From Helicobacter sp. 11-8110 (GTDB lineage Bacteria > Campylobacterota > Campylobacteria > Campylobacterales > Helicobacteraceae): a DNA stretch of 64,000 bases. Under the pieces are notes generated by a model. It was not told the DNA's origin and did no database searches. It worked only from the letters and a program-made list of their open reading frames with translations. Positions 44,399-53,601 of the stretch are shown piece by piece. The DNA lies in NCBI RefSeq assembly GCF_003288905.1, contig NZ_NHYL01000006.1:29698-93697 (forward strand). The letters run 5' to 3'. The position numbers and the translations under genes are program-made. Every line of letters begins with the position of its first letter. Within the stretch, counting starts at the first letter, position 1.

Positions 44399-45051
44399 TG
44401 GAAATTCTTTTTGATTCTCAAAATATTTTGCGCCTATTGCAAGGTGTTTTTGTAACTTTTCAAATCGCCTTTATTGCGATTTTCTTTTCTTGTATTTTTG
44501 GTTTTGTGCTTGGGTATTTGATGACTTTGCCCAATCGATTTTTGAGCTTTTTGTGCCGTTTCTATTTGGAAAGTATTCGCATTATTCCGATTCTAGCGTG
44601 GCTTTTTATTGTTTATTTTGGATTTTCATCATTTTTAAATCTTAATGGAATAGGAGCGTGTATCCTTGTCTTTAGTTTATGGGGTATTGCAGAAATGGGA
44701 GATTTAGTGCGTGGAGCGATTTCAAGTTTGCCACGGCATCAAAGCGAGAGTGGAAGGGCTTTGGGCTTAAGCGAGATTCAAATTCAAATCTTTATTATTT
44801 TGCCTCAAAGTTTTAGAAGGCTTTTGCCTCCATTGGTGAATCTTTTTACTCGTATGATAAAAACAACTTCACTAGCTGCGCTCATTGGAGTTAGCGATAT
44901 GTTAAAGGTGGGACAACAAATTATTGAAGTCAATCTCATTCATTATCCACAGGCGAGTTTTTGGGTTTATGGTGGAATCTTTGCCTTGTATTTTTTACTT
45001 TGTTATCCTTTGTCGCTTTTTGCTAAGCATTTAGAAAAGAAACTTGTATAA
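44398..45051 (+). CDS. Second polar amino-acid ABC transporter permease
   Basis: 217 residues, homologous to the preceding gene, with a second EAA loop ([12 protein letters not shown]). It forms a heterodimer with the first permease. Its R-I-I-P-I-L-A-W replaces the N-T-P-L-L-I-Q of the partner, a usual asymmetry between GlnP-like pairs. TAATG junction with the upstream gene. Confidence 0.93.
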   Translation: MEILFDSQNILRLLQGVFVTFQIAFIAIFFSCIFGFVLGYLMTLPNRFLSFLCRFYLESIRIIPILAWLFIVYFGFSSFLNLNGIGACILVFSLWGIAEMGDLVRGAISSLPRHQSESGRALGLSEIQIQIFIILPQSFRRLLPPLVNLFTRMIKTTSLAALIGVSDMLKVGQQIIEVNLIHYPQASFWVYGGIFALYFLLCYPLSLFAKHLEKKLV

Positions 45052-45059
45052 GGAAAAAA

Positions 45060-45821
45060 ATGTCAAATCATATGAGTAATGAAGTTTTGTTAAGCGTTTC
45101 AAATTTGGTTAAGAAATTTGGCGATACTTTCGTGCTTGATTCGGTATCTTTGGAAGTCAAAAAAGGCGAAGTTTGTGCGATATTGGGACCTAGTGGGTGC
45201 GGAAAAAGCACATTTTTGCGTTGCATCAATGGTTTGGAGAGTATTAATAGTGGAAGCATTACTTTTAATGGAGAAGTGATTAATGCGGTAAATGATTCAA
45301 AGATTAATTGGAGCAAGATTCGCCAAAAGATTGGAATGGTTTTTCAAAGTTACGAGCTGTTTCCGCATTTGAGCGTTTTGGATAATATTCTTTTAGCACC
45401 TTGTAAAGCGCAAAAACGCAAAAAAGAGGAAGTTACTACTCAAGCAATCAAGCTTTTAGAAAGGGTAGGGTTGGCACATAAAAAGGATTCTTATCCTAAG
45501 GAATTAAGCGGTGGGCAAAAGCAGCGAGTGGCGATTGTAAGGGCGTTGTGTATGAATCCTGAAATGATGTTGTTTGATGAAGTTACTGCTTCTTTGGATC
45601 CTGAGATGGTTAAAGAAGTGCTAGAAGTTATCAAAGAACTTGCAACGCAAGGTATGACGATGATTCTTGTTACTCATGAAATGAAATTTGCCCAAAATGT
45701 CGCAGATAGAATCGTGTTTTTTGATAGTGGAAAAATCGCTGAAATTGCTACTCCACAAGAATTTTTTACTAATCCTAAAAGTGAGCGAGCCAAGAGATTC
45801 TTTAATATTTTTGAGTTTTAG
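45060..45821 (+). CDS. Polar amino-acid ABC transporter ATP-binding protein (GlnQ-like)
   Basis: 253 residues. Walker [10 protein letters not shown] near residue 42, Q-loop F-Q-S-Y-E-L-F-P-H, signature L-S-G-G-Q-K-Q-R near 144, Walker [14 protein letters not shown] and H-loop V-T-H-E. The subgroup text matches GlnQ/HisP. Substrate could be glutamine, glutamate, aspartate or a basic amino acid. No periplasmic binding protein is found in this operon; it must be encoded elsewhere. Confidence 0.95.
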   Translation: MSNHMSNEVLLSVSNLVKKFGDTFVLDSVSLEVKKGEVCAILGPSGCGKSTFLRCINGLESINSGSITFNGEVINAVNDSKINWSKIRQKIGMVFQSYELFPHLSVLDNILLAPCKAQKRKKEEVTTQAIKLLERVGLAHKKDSYPKELSGGQKQRVAIVRALCMNPEMMLFDEVTASLDPEMVKEVLEVIKELATQGMTMILVTHEMKFAQNVADRIVFFDSGKIAEIATPQEFFTNPKSERAKRFFNIFEF

Positions 45822-45857
45822 AATTCTTACACAAAGAATCTATTTGATAAAAATAAT

Positions 45858-48461
45858 TTAAGGGAGTAAAAACTCATATTCATAGACTTTTACTTCTATG
45901 TTTTTGGCTAATGCTTTTAGGGCGTAGTTGAGCTCTCCTAGCTTTTGTTTATAGACTTCATCGTCGGCTTTTTGTGGAGAGTTCATCTTGCCTTTGTCAT
46001 TAAATCCTTGAAAGTGGGCTTTTATATCATAGAGTGAGGCATTTGGATTGTAGTTTTCTTCATCTTTTGCTTGTGCATGATAGTGTCTAAAAAGCTCTTT
46101 TCCAGCATCTAAGACCTCTTGTGCTTCTTGGCTAAAGCAAAGTGGCTTAGTTGGGATAAATGCTATATCATCATCGCCAAAAAGGCTTTGATTGGAATCT
46201 TTGTTTGTTTCACAATCGTGCTTAATCTTGCCTTGCAAAAAATCTCGCATAAAATGCGATTCAAAGGCTTCATGTGCGTCTATTTCTTTTTCGCTAAAGG
46301 GTATAAAGTGATTTGTCCCTTCTTTACTTGTGATTCTATTTTGTCCATGAAAAAGCATAAAGGCAAGGCAATCGCTTTGAAACACAGAATCTTGCGCCCA
46401 TTTGTTGTTTGGGTAGAGAAACTGATCTCTGTCATTGATCCAAGTGGCTTTGATACAATGGCGGACAGAGAAGTAAATTGCAAAGGGCATTAATATATTA
46501 GGAGTTATATTTTTAAATATCCAATGTCCTTTTGTGGGTTTTAATAAAATTCCTACATGATTATTGTTTTGAAAATCTGGGGAGTCTGTCATTAAAATCC
46601 CGACAAAATAAGAATCTATGGTTGCTTTAAATTCTTTAATCCATTTATTAATATTTTCTTTTTTATCTAGTGCTGTATAAAATTTCTTTTTGCCTAAACT
46701 CGCACCATTTTCATCAAAAATATCTAGTGTAATTGTCTGAAGTGCTTGTGCTTGTGCGAGATTCCACACTAAGAATCCTATGGGAAAACTTCCTTTGACA
46801 TTATCAAAGGTGTAAGCTGGACACATAAAGCCTTTTAAAAATTTGGCTTTAAAATAGTTTCTAAAATCTATAAAATTACTAGAATTAACATATTTAAGTT
46901 TTGAAAAGGCGGCTAGGGTGCAGTGGGGAATCTCATTGTAGATTCTAAAGAAAAATTGCGCAAAAAGCTCATTACTTGCCTTGCCCATAGAATCTTTGTA
47001 ACGCTCATAGGTGGCATTGCCTAAGGCTACTCCATCTTTGTTTTTCCCTGTGCCTGAAGTTTGAGATATTGTCCCTGCTTCCGCATAGGGCGGATTGATA
47101 AAGATAATTAGCTTTTTGCGTTTTTCCTCATTTTTTAGAATCTCTTGCAGGGATTTTGGGAGTTTGGATTTTACACAATCTTGGCATTTAGGATCTAGTC
47201 CGCTTTTTGTGTGTTTGGTGCAGGGCTTGTCAAAAAACTCATCGTTTAAAAAATCAAATTGAAAAATATGTCTAGGAAGTAAGCTTAATGTGCCATTTGC
47301 TGAGAGTTCTTGCATAATCTCAACATCTGATTTATCAAGCGTGGAGGCGTATAAAGAGGCGGATTCTGTGAGATTTGCTAGGAGATTGCCTGTGCCTGCA
47401 GCACAATCCCAAATATAATACTCGCTTTGGTAGTTTTCGCCTAAGGCTTTTTCTAAGTAATTTTGGGCTTTACTTACCCAAATTTGTGGGGTGAAAAATG
47501 CACCTTTTCTCTCGCGTATATCGCTTGGCACAAGCAAATCGCGTCGTTCTATGATATAGCCCCAATACTCTTCTTTTGGTGGGCGTTCATAAAGATTCCA
47601 AAACTCTGTGTGTGCTTTTTGGTGATCATTAAAGCCAAACTCTGTGAAATTAAAACTCGTGCTATTTGCGCGTTTTTCGAGTTTGACTTTGTAAGAATCA
47701 CTTTGCAATAAGATTCTAAGAGATTTGAGAATCTCTTTTGTGTTGTTATTTTCGCTTAAAAGATCGGCTAGATAAAAATCACTGCTTAGAATGTCTGGCT
47801 TTTCATTTTCCCAATCAATGCTAATGCTAGGCGCGACACTTTGGAGCCATTTTTGGTAAATGGTGGTGAAATTGTTTTTGGTTATGGGGATTTTGGTGAT
47901 GCTTGTGTTGTGGATTGTAAAATTTGCCTGTATGAAGTCTTGGAGTTCTTTGCAATCGTTTGTAAAAGAAAATTGTAGTTTTTTGGATTCTAAGAGATGT
48001 TTTGTGAGTGCGTGGAGTTGTTTAAATTCTTTGCTATCGTGATTGCTTGGGGTAACATTCCAATTAAAGTCGTTTTGTGCGAAAATATGATCGAGCTCGT
48101 GATAAGGAATAAAGGCTATCTTTTGGCAATCAAATGCTCCTAAGAAAATAGGCGGGAGATTGTTTTCATAGGTTTTTTCTTTGCCAATGGTTAGGATTAG
48201 CTGGATAAAAGATTCGATAATGTCGGCTTTATTGCCTTTTTTGGCTTCAGCCCATAGGAAGTTTATAGGCTGAAAGAGTGTTTGTGCATTGAAACTCACG
48301 CAAAAATCAATCCGCCCTAAAATCTGTGTAGAATCTAGATTTTTTAGAATCTCCTTTGCTTGTTTATCAAGCTTTATGCTTCTACTCTGTGGATTTGGGC
48401 TAAAGAAGTCGGTGGCGACTTTATTTTTTAGTTCCTCTTCGGGTAAATTTATAGGATACAT
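45858..48461 (-). CDS. Type IIG restriction-modification enzyme (fused nuclease/adenine methylase/specificity)
   Basis: 867 residues. N-terminal PD-(D/E)xK nuclease: D52 in R-I-D-F-C-V and E72/K74 in F-L-W-A-E-A-K-K. The N6-adenine methylase has motif I W-D-C-A-A-G-T-G-N-L (~350) and motif IV I-N-P-P-Y-A (~453). A Cys/His cluster (P-C-T-K-H...C-Q-D-C, ~410-425) lies between them and may bind zinc. The rest is target recognition. It resembles the compact type IIG enzymes common in Helicobacter/Campylobacter. A solitary gene, convergent with the ABC operon. No frameshift or phase-variable tract is seen. Confidence 0.85.
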   Translation of the reverse strand: MYPINLPEEELKNKVATDFFSPNPQSRSIKLDKQAKEILKNLDSTQILGRIDFCVSFNAQTLFQPINFLWAEAKKGNKADIIESFIQLILTIGKEKTYENNLPPIFLGAFDCQKIAFIPYHELDHIFAQNDFNWNVTPSNHDSKEFKQLHALTKHLLESKKLQFSFTNDCKELQDFIQANFTIHNTSITKIPITKNNFTTIYQKWLQSVAPSISIDWENEKPDILSSDFYLADLLSENNNTKEILKSLRILLQSDSYKVKLEKRANSTSFNFTEFGFNDHQKAHTEFWNLYERPPKEEYWGYIIERRDLLVPSDIRERKGAFFTPQIWVSKAQNYLEKALGENYQSEYYIWDCAAGTGNLLANLTESASLYASTLDKSDVEIMQELSANGTLSLLPRHIFQFDFLNDEFFDKPCTKHTKSGLDPKCQDCVKSKLPKSLQEILKNEEKRKKLIIFINPPYAEAGTISQTSGTGKNKDGVALGNATYERYKDSMGKASNELFAQFFFRIYNEIPHCTLAAFSKLKYVNSSNFIDFRNYFKAKFLKGFMCPAYTFDNVKGSFPIGFLVWNLAQAQALQTITLDIFDENGASLGKKKFYTALDKKENINKWIKEFKATIDSYFVGILMTDSPDFQNNNHVGILLKPTKGHWIFKNITPNILMPFAIYFSVRHCIKATWINDRDQFLYPNNKWAQDSVFQSDCLAFMLFHGQNRITSKEGTNHFIPFSEKEIDAHEAFESHFMRDFLQGKIKHDCETNKDSNQSLFGDDDIAFIPTKPLCFSQEAQEVLDAGKELFRHYHAQAKDEENYNPNASLYDIKAHFQGFNDKGKMNSPQKADDEVYKQKLGELNYALKALAKNIEVKVYEYEFLLP

Positions 48462-48592
48462 TTGCGACCTTTTTTAGAAAAACTATTTAATATAACTTAA
48501 AAAAGCTTAAAATAATGAATGATTTGTAGAGTTTGTTTTTTAAAAGAAAATATAGGAAACCCAAAAGCCATAAAGGCAAAATTTGGCTTGAA

Positions 48593-49741
48593 TTAAACCC
48601 TTTTCATTAAAAGATAATAAATACAACCAAGTAGCGCAATAAATCCGCCTACATATCCAATGTAGCCTACTTCGAGCTTATCTATGACGATTCCACCAAT
48701 AAATGCTCCACCACCAATTCCTATATTGTAAATCCCAGAAAACATTGACATTGCAATGGAGGTGGCTTTGGGGACTAAGTGAATGATTTTGGATTGAAAA
48801 GTTAGATTAAAGATTGTGATACACAATCCCCAAAAAATACAAATAAACACTATGCTAAAACCACTATAGGCAAAAATTTGTAACGCAAAAAGACTAGCCA
48901 TAATTCCAAAGAGAGCAAAATAAGTAAATCCTAAAATGTGATTATCGTGATATTTTGTAAATAAAAAGCTACCTAAAAATCCAACAGCTCCAAAGGCGAC
49001 TAAAAGGAGTGTGATTTCTGTTTTATCAAAGTGTGCAATTTGGGCTAAAAAGGGCTCAATATAGCTATATCCGGTAAAATGCGCAGTGGTTAAAAGAATC
49101 GTTAAAAGATAAATGCTTAGTAAATGTGGGGTTCTAAGGATTTGTGGAAGTTCTCGGATAGAAACCCCTCCAGTGCTTGGCATAGTTGGAAAAACTCTCC
49201 AAATAACAAGCAGAACTAAAAAAGCAACAATTCCTATGGCTAAAAAAGTGGTTCTCCAGCCTAGATATAAGCCTATCACGCGCCCTAATGGCAATCCAGC
49301 AATAAAGGCAATAGCGGTTCCTGTTACAACAAAGCTAAGTGCGAGTGATTGTTTGCCCTCTGGAGCAGCACGCACTGCCATAGGAGTGGCAATTGACCAA
49401 AAAAGGGCGTGAGAAAAAGCCACGCAAATTCTTGAAATTACTAAAGTAATGTAATCATTTGCTAGGCTAGATAAAATATGACTTGCGACAAACAAAGCCA
49501 TTACGCAAAGCAAAAGTTTCTTTAGCTCAACTTTAGAAAAGAGAAGCATTAAAGGCAAAGAAGTCAAAGCGACTACCCAAGCATACATTGTAATAAGAAA
49601 ACCAACTTTGGCTTCGCTCATATTAAAATCTTGTGCTATAAGACTTAAAAGCCCAATAGGCACGAATTCTGAAGTGTTTAAAATAAAAGCACCAAGGCTA
49701 ATAGCTAAGACACCTAGCCAAATTTTGATTTTATCTTGCAT
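48593..49741 (-). CDS. MFS sugar/drug exporter, SotB-like
   Basis: 382 residues, twelve membrane helices. The early F-I-L-N-T-S-E-F-V-P-I-G-L-L and Y-A-W-V-V-A-L-T-S-L-P segments are nearly the same as in SotB/YdeA-type exporters; motif A-like K-V-E-L-K-K follows. H. pylori has a comparable sugar-efflux homologue (HP1185). Substrate is uncertain: SotB members export arabinose/IPTG-like sugars or drugs. Single gene on its own strand between a type IIG gene and divergent cheZ. Confidence 0.87.
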   Translation of the reverse strand: MQDKIKIWLGVLAISLGAFILNTSEFVPIGLLSLIAQDFNMSEAKVGFLITMYAWVVALTSLPLMLLFSKVELKKLLLCVMALFVASHILSSLANDYITLVISRICVAFSHALFWSIATPMAVRAAPEGKQSLALSFVVTGTAIAFIAGLPLGRVIGLYLGWRTTFLAIGIVAFLVLLVIWRVFPTMPSTGGVSIRELPQILRTPHLLSIYLLTILLTTAHFTGYSYIEPFLAQIAHFDKTEITLLLVAFGAVGFLGSFLFTKYHDNHILGFTYFALFGIMASLFALQIFAYSGFSIVFICIFWGLCITIFNLTFQSKIIHLVPKATSIAMSMFSGIYNIGIGGGAFIGGIVIDKLEVGYIGYVGGFIALLGCIYYLLMKRV

Positions 49742-49884
49742 TATTATCCCCTAAAAAGAAAAAGCGGAATTGTATCAAAAATGGTTTTGAAATGCTTTAA
49801 TAATTAGAATATAAAAATAAAGAAAAGCTTAGTTTTAAGTAAAAGTTTTAGATATTTTTAAAGTAAAATACAAAAAATTAATCG

Positions 49885-49890
49885 TATAAT
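49885..49890 (+). promoter_or_regulatory. -10 promoter element for cheZ
   Basis: TATAAT within ATCGTATAATTATAG, 35 bp before the cheZ ATG. Surroundings are AT-rich. No sigma-28 or sigma-54 pattern was seen, so transcription is probably by the main sigma factor. Confidence 0.5.
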
Positions 49891-49925
49891 TATAGATTGA
49901 ATTACTTTGAATTGAGGTTAGGCTA

Positions 49926-50630
49926 ATGACACAAGAAGAATTAGATGCGCTACTTAATGAAAGTGTCCTAGACACAATGGAAGATGGAAGCGCCAACAAG
50001 GAAGAAAAAGCAGAGAATTCCAGCGAAAAAGAAGCAGAAATTAAAACTGCTGAGGGGATAAAAACAGAAGGTTTTCATATTGATTCAGAAACAAGTTGGC
50101 CACCACCACCACCGACAACAGAACATAAAGTTGTGCATCAGCTTGATGATGTAACGCGAGATTCAGAGGTTAAAGCCACAGAAACATTTGATAAATTAGA
50201 GTTAATTAACAATGCAGGGATGGATATTGAAGAGGGGCTTGGTAAGATTGATAAATTTGTAAAATCTCAAGAAGCAATGCTACAAAAATTACACCAAAAA
50301 TTCCCAGATTTTCATACCTTTTCTCAGCAGTTAGAAGAAGTAGTAGAAGTAAAAAGCGTTTTGGAAACGCTTTTAAATGCTTCTCAAGATATTAGTAATG
50401 CATCTTTGGAAGCTATGGATATTATGCAGTATCAAGATATTCATCGCCAAAAAATTGAGCGTGTTATTAATGTTATGCGTGCGCTTTCTCGCTATATGAG
50501 TTCACTTTTTGAAGGAAAAGTGGATGATGCTAAGCGTGTAAGTTCTGCGGTGCATATCCAAGGCGATAATACAGAAAATGTTGTCAATGAAGAGGATATT
50601 GAAGCATTGATTGCAAATTTTGGTAAATAG
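49926..50630 (+). CDS. cheZ: Remote CheZ-type chemotaxis phosphatase
   Basis: 234 residues. A long acidic, low-complexity N-terminal part with a P-P-P-P-P run (59-63) is followed by a helical hairpin (~85-195). Q-Y-Q-D-I-H-R-Q gives D171 and Q175, matching the catalytic D143/Q147 pair of E. coli CheZ that dephosphorylates CheY-P. The C-terminal E-E-D-I-E-A-L-I-A-N-F-G matches the CheY-binding tail (D-D-L-L-x-x-L-G-F type). H. pylori HP0170 was shown to be such a remote CheZ, and its gene also neighbours the U32 peptidase gene. The N-terminus T-Q-E-E-L-D-A-L-L-N resembles the FliM CheY-binding peptide. Confidence 0.9.
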   Translation: MTQEELDALLNESVLDTMEDGSANKEEKAENSSEKEAEIKTAEGIKTEGFHIDSETSWPPPPPTTEHKVVHQLDDVTRDSEVKATETFDKLELINNAGMDIEEGLGKIDKFVKSQEAMLQKLHQKFPDFHTFSQQLEEVVEVKSVLETLLNASQDISNASLEAMDIMQYQDIHRQKIERVINVMRALSRYMSSLFEGKVDDAKRVSSAVHIQGDNTENVVNEEDIEALIANFGK

Positions 50631-50635
50631 CCATA

Positions 50636-51910
50636 ATGAATAAGAATCTAAAAAAGCCTGAGCTACTTTCTCCTGCTGGGAATCTTAGGAAATTAAAAAT
50701 TGCTTTGGAATATGGAGCAGATGCGGTTTATGGAGGCGTTAGCCATTTTTCTTTACGGAATCGAGCAGGAAAAGAGTTTGATTACGAAACTTTTGGTGAA
50801 GGTGTAGAATATACGCATAAAAGGGGTAAAAGAATCTATGTTACGATTAATGGATTTCCCTTTAACTCACAAATTAAGCTCTTAGAAAATCATATCTACA
50901 AAATGGCAGAATTAAATCCTGATGCCTTTATTGTTGCAGCACCTGGTGTCGTGAAGCTTGCCAAAGAAATCGCTCCGCAAATACCTATTCATCTATCCAC
51001 CCAAGCAAATGTGCTTAATGTGCTTGATGCAAAGGTATTTTATGAGATGGGAGTAAAGCGAATCGTTGCTGCAAGGGAATTAAGCTTAAAAGATGCAGTT
51101 GAAATCAAAAAAGTCTTGCCGGATTTAGAGATTGAAATTTTTGTGCATGGTAGTATGTGTTTTGCCTTTTCTGGTCGTTGCCTTATTTCAGCCCTTCAAA
51201 GCGGACGCGTGCCAAATCGTGGGAGTTGTGCTAATGATTGTAGGTTTGATTATGAGTATTATGTTAGAAACCCAGATAATGGCGTGATGATGAGACTTGT
51301 AGAAGAAGAGGGAGTAGGGACGCATATTTTTAATGCCAAAGATTTAAAGCTTATGGAACATATACCTTTGATTTTAGAGAGTGGCGTGATTGATTCGTTA
51401 AAGATTGAGGGGAGAACAAAATCGAGTTATTATGCAGGAATTACAGCTTTAGCTTATAGGGAAGCCATTGATGGATATTTTGGTGGAAATTTTGAGCTAG
51501 AAAAATACGAAAGAGAGCTAGAAACACTTAAGAATCGAGGTTTTAGTGATGGATATTTGATACACCGCCCTTATGAAAAAAATAATACACAAAACCACTT
51601 AACCGCCATTAGTGAGGGTAGTTATCAAGTTAATGCTGAAGTGAGTGAAGATGGTAAATTTGCCCTTTGTCGCCATACTATTAGAGCAGGGGAAGCAAAA
51701 GAGATTGTAAGCGCTAATGAGGCGAGTATTAGTGAAGGGAAAAATGACTTGGGTGAAATTTATTCGCAAGGCGATAAAAAGTTTATGAGATTTTTTAAGA
51801 TTGTATTAGAAAATGGGAAAGAATTAGATTCTATTCATAGCGGAAATGAAAATAGGATCGCACTCCCATTGCCACTTCCACCTTTTAGCTTTTTACGCCA
51901 AAAGCTTTAA
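50636..51910 (+). CDS. U32-family peptidase-like protein (TrhP-like tRNA hydroxylation factor)
   Basis: 424 residues. Motifs of the YegQ/TrhP group are clear: E-L-L-S-P-A-G near the start, V-H-G-S-M-C-F-A-F-S-G-R-C near residue 175, N-R-G-S-C-A-N-D-C-R about 20 residues on, and the L-K-I-E-G-R-T-K-S family signature. TrhP in E. coli uses prephenate for 5-hydroxyuridine at tRNA position 34 with an Fe-S-type Cys cluster; four Cys here fit. H. pylori HP0169 was annotated as a secreted collagenase, but no signal peptide is seen here. It lies 5 bp after cheZ. Confidence 0.88.
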   Translation: MNKNLKKPELLSPAGNLRKLKIALEYGADAVYGGVSHFSLRNRAGKEFDYETFGEGVEYTHKRGKRIYVTINGFPFNSQIKLLENHIYKMAELNPDAFIVAAPGVVKLAKEIAPQIPIHLSTQANVLNVLDAKVFYEMGVKRIVAARELSLKDAVEIKKVLPDLEIEIFVHGSMCFAFSGRCLISALQSGRVPNRGSCANDCRFDYEYYVRNPDNGVMMRLVEEEGVGTHIFNAKDLKLMEHIPLILESGVIDSLKIEGRTKSSYYAGITALAYREAIDGYFGGNFELEKYERELETLKNRGFSDGYLIHRPYEKNNTQNHLTAISEGSYQVNAEVSEDGKFALCRHTIRAGEAKEIVSANEASISEGKNDLGEIYSQGDKKFMRFFKIVLENGKELDSIHSGNENRIALPLPLPPFSFLRQKL

Positions 51911-52068
51911 CTCTTTTTGAGTAATTTATAAAGCGGACAATATCCATAAACTGCACTTAGCAAAGGTAGTAGAGAAATAATCCACCACCAGCTAGGACAT
52001 AAAAAACCAAAAATAAAATAAATTAGCATCGCTACAAGTAATCGGATAGTTTTGTCTAAATTGCTCAT
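51907..52068 (-). CDS. DUF2892/YgaP-TM-like small membrane protein (53 aa)
   Basis: 53 residues, too short for standard gene-length cut-offs. AAGGAG lies 5 nt before the ATG, a strong ribosome site. It starts M-S-N-L-D-K-T-I-R-L, then two membrane helices split by C-P-S-W-W-W, and ends Y-G-Y-C-P-L-Y-K-L-L. The N-x-D-x-x-x-R start and C-P-x-Y end are typical of DUF2892 proteins, which often travel with rhodanese or sulfide-related genes. It lies 16 bp after the SQR-like gene, so both are likely one operon. Its stop overlaps the stop of the U32 gene. Confidence 0.85.
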   Translation of the reverse strand: MSNLDKTIRLLVAMLIYFIFGFLCPSWWWIISLLPLLSAVYGYCPLYKLLKKS

Positions 52069-52084
52069 TTTTTCTCCTTATTTT

Positions 52085-53437
52085 TTAAGCTCTCGCATAA
52101 ATCATACCATTCATAACCATTGGTTTCATTAAATAAATTTTAACAAACCAATTTAACCAACTCTCTCTTGTTGCGCCAAAGCAAGGCAAACTAGGTGCTG
52201 CACCTTTGTAGTCAAATTCCACCATAACAGCTTTTCCATATCTTGTTAATAAAGGACAAGCGGTATAACCATCAAATTTTGCTTGAAGTGGTTTGTTATT
52301 TAAATGCGCAATGATATTTTCAGCAATAACTGGATATTGTTTGCGAATACTTGCCCCTGTTTTTCCTTTTGGGATTCCTGCGCAATCTCCGATAGCAAAG
52401 ATATGAGGGTATTTTTTGTGTTGTAAAGTATATTGATCGACATCAACCCAATGTCCAGCAACATCGCCTTTGGTAATGGCAAGTCCTGAATCACTAATAA
52501 AGCTAGAAGTTGTCATCCTAGGAATTACAAATAAATAATCAAAAGGTTTTTGAAAAGTTTCTTTAGCTACTTTTGAGACACCATTTTCACTATAAGGCAT
52601 TAATTTTTCAAAAGTTGCCATTTTTTTATCTTTATCTATTTCCACTAGCACATTTCTCATTGAATAGGGCATATTTCGTGAAATGAAAAATTGTTCAATC
52701 ATTTTTGCATGAATCGGACTAGAGAGCATTGCACCTCCGCCAGCATATAAGTGCATATCAAATTTATCTTTTATATTTTGGCTGTTTAATCTATCTTCTA
52801 GCAAAAAGTAGATTTTCTTATTAGCTCCACCGCATTTAATTGCTGTATTTGGTTCTGCAAAAAGAATTTTACCTCCATTACTTTTTTCTATTTTTTCAAA
52901 CATTTTTTGAGCCTTTACAGCCCCATCAGCAGTATAAATTGTTGTGATATTGTAGTTTGGATCTTGAATGGTTTCTTCATCTAGACCTTTGACTTTATCA
53001 AACTCATAAGTTGTTCCAGTAGCAATTACTAAATAGTCATATTGATGAGTTTGATTGCTTGTAGTAGTTAAAGTTTTTGCTTCAGGATCAACTTTGGTTA
53101 CATTTTCTTTAATCCATTTCACTTTATCGTGAATCAAATCTTCTTTTTTGTATGAAGTGTCTTGCTTATTATAGATTCCAGCAGCAATAAGAGTGAATCC
53201 GGGTTGATAATATAAGATTGGATCGGCATCAAAAAGTGTTATTTTTGCATTAGGCAAATCTTTAATTAGCCGCGCAGAAAGTGAGATTCCGCCAAGTCCT
53301 GCACCAATGATTGCGATGTTTGGGGAGAGAGTGGATTTGGCTTCTGAAGGTGTTGGAGCAAGGCTTGAAGCTCCTAGTGCCACTCCGCTAACTCCCATAA
53401 TTTTTAATAAGTCTCGACGACTGAGTTTTGCTTCCAT
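52085..53437 (-). CDS. Tat-exported sulfide:quinone reductase-like FAD oxidoreductase
   Basis: 450 residues. A twin-arginine signal (S-R-R-D-L-L-K, residues 6-12, then hydrophobic to ~32) directs export of the folded flavoprotein to the periplasm. FAD motif I-I-G-A-G-L-G-G-I near 43, A-T-G-T near 140 and A-I-G-D-C-A near 350 mark the two-dinucleotide fold. The P-N-T-A-I-K-C-G-G-A segment (~200) and the C-terminal D-Y/S-L-P-C-F region supply cysteines placed as in SQR family members. It likely oxidises sulfide or a related sulfur compound into the quinone pool, but flavocytochrome-c sulfide dehydrogenase-like or other roles are possible. Confidence 0.8.
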   Translation of the reverse strand: MEAKLSRRDLLKIMGVSGVALGASSLAPTPSEAKSTLSPNIAIIGAGLGGISLSARLIKDLPNAKITLFDADPILYYQPGFTLIAAGIYNKQDTSYKKEDLIHDKVKWIKENVTKVDPEAKTLTTTSNQTHQYDYLVIATGTTYEFDKVKGLDEETIQDPNYNITTIYTADGAVKAQKMFEKIEKSNGGKILFAEPNTAIKCGGANKKIYFLLEDRLNSQNIKDKFDMHLYAGGGAMLSSPIHAKMIEQFFISRNMPYSMRNVLVEIDKDKKMATFEKLMPYSENGVSKVAKETFQKPFDYLFVIPRMTTSSFISDSGLAITKGDVAGHWVDVDQYTLQHKKYPHIFAIGDCAGIPKGKTGASIRKQYPVIAENIIAHLNNKPLQAKFDGYTACPLLTRYGKAVMVEFDYKGAAPSLPCFGATRESWLNWFVKIYLMKPMVMNGMIYARA

Positions 53438-53601
53438 AGTTATACTCCACTAAATTAAGTTGGTGAAATATTATAATACGAAATGTCCTTAAAGTTGTGT
53501 GATAAAATCACAATAGATTGTATAAGAATTTTAAGGATTGTAATGAAATATAAAATTTTAGAGTGCTTTTTAGAGCAAGAGATTAAAATCTTGCTTTAAA
53601 C

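Noticed and set aside
45822..45857. AGATTCTT/AAGAATTCT near-palindrome between the ABC operon and the type IIG gene.
   Set aside because: The stem has a bulge and only a weak T-run; possible but not supported enough as terminator.
53540..53600. Short plus-strand frame of 18 codons and an AGCAAGA/TCTTGCT hairpin before slt's end.
   Set aside because: Too short to be a gene without support; hairpin lacks a T-run on the minus strand, so it is not called a terminator.
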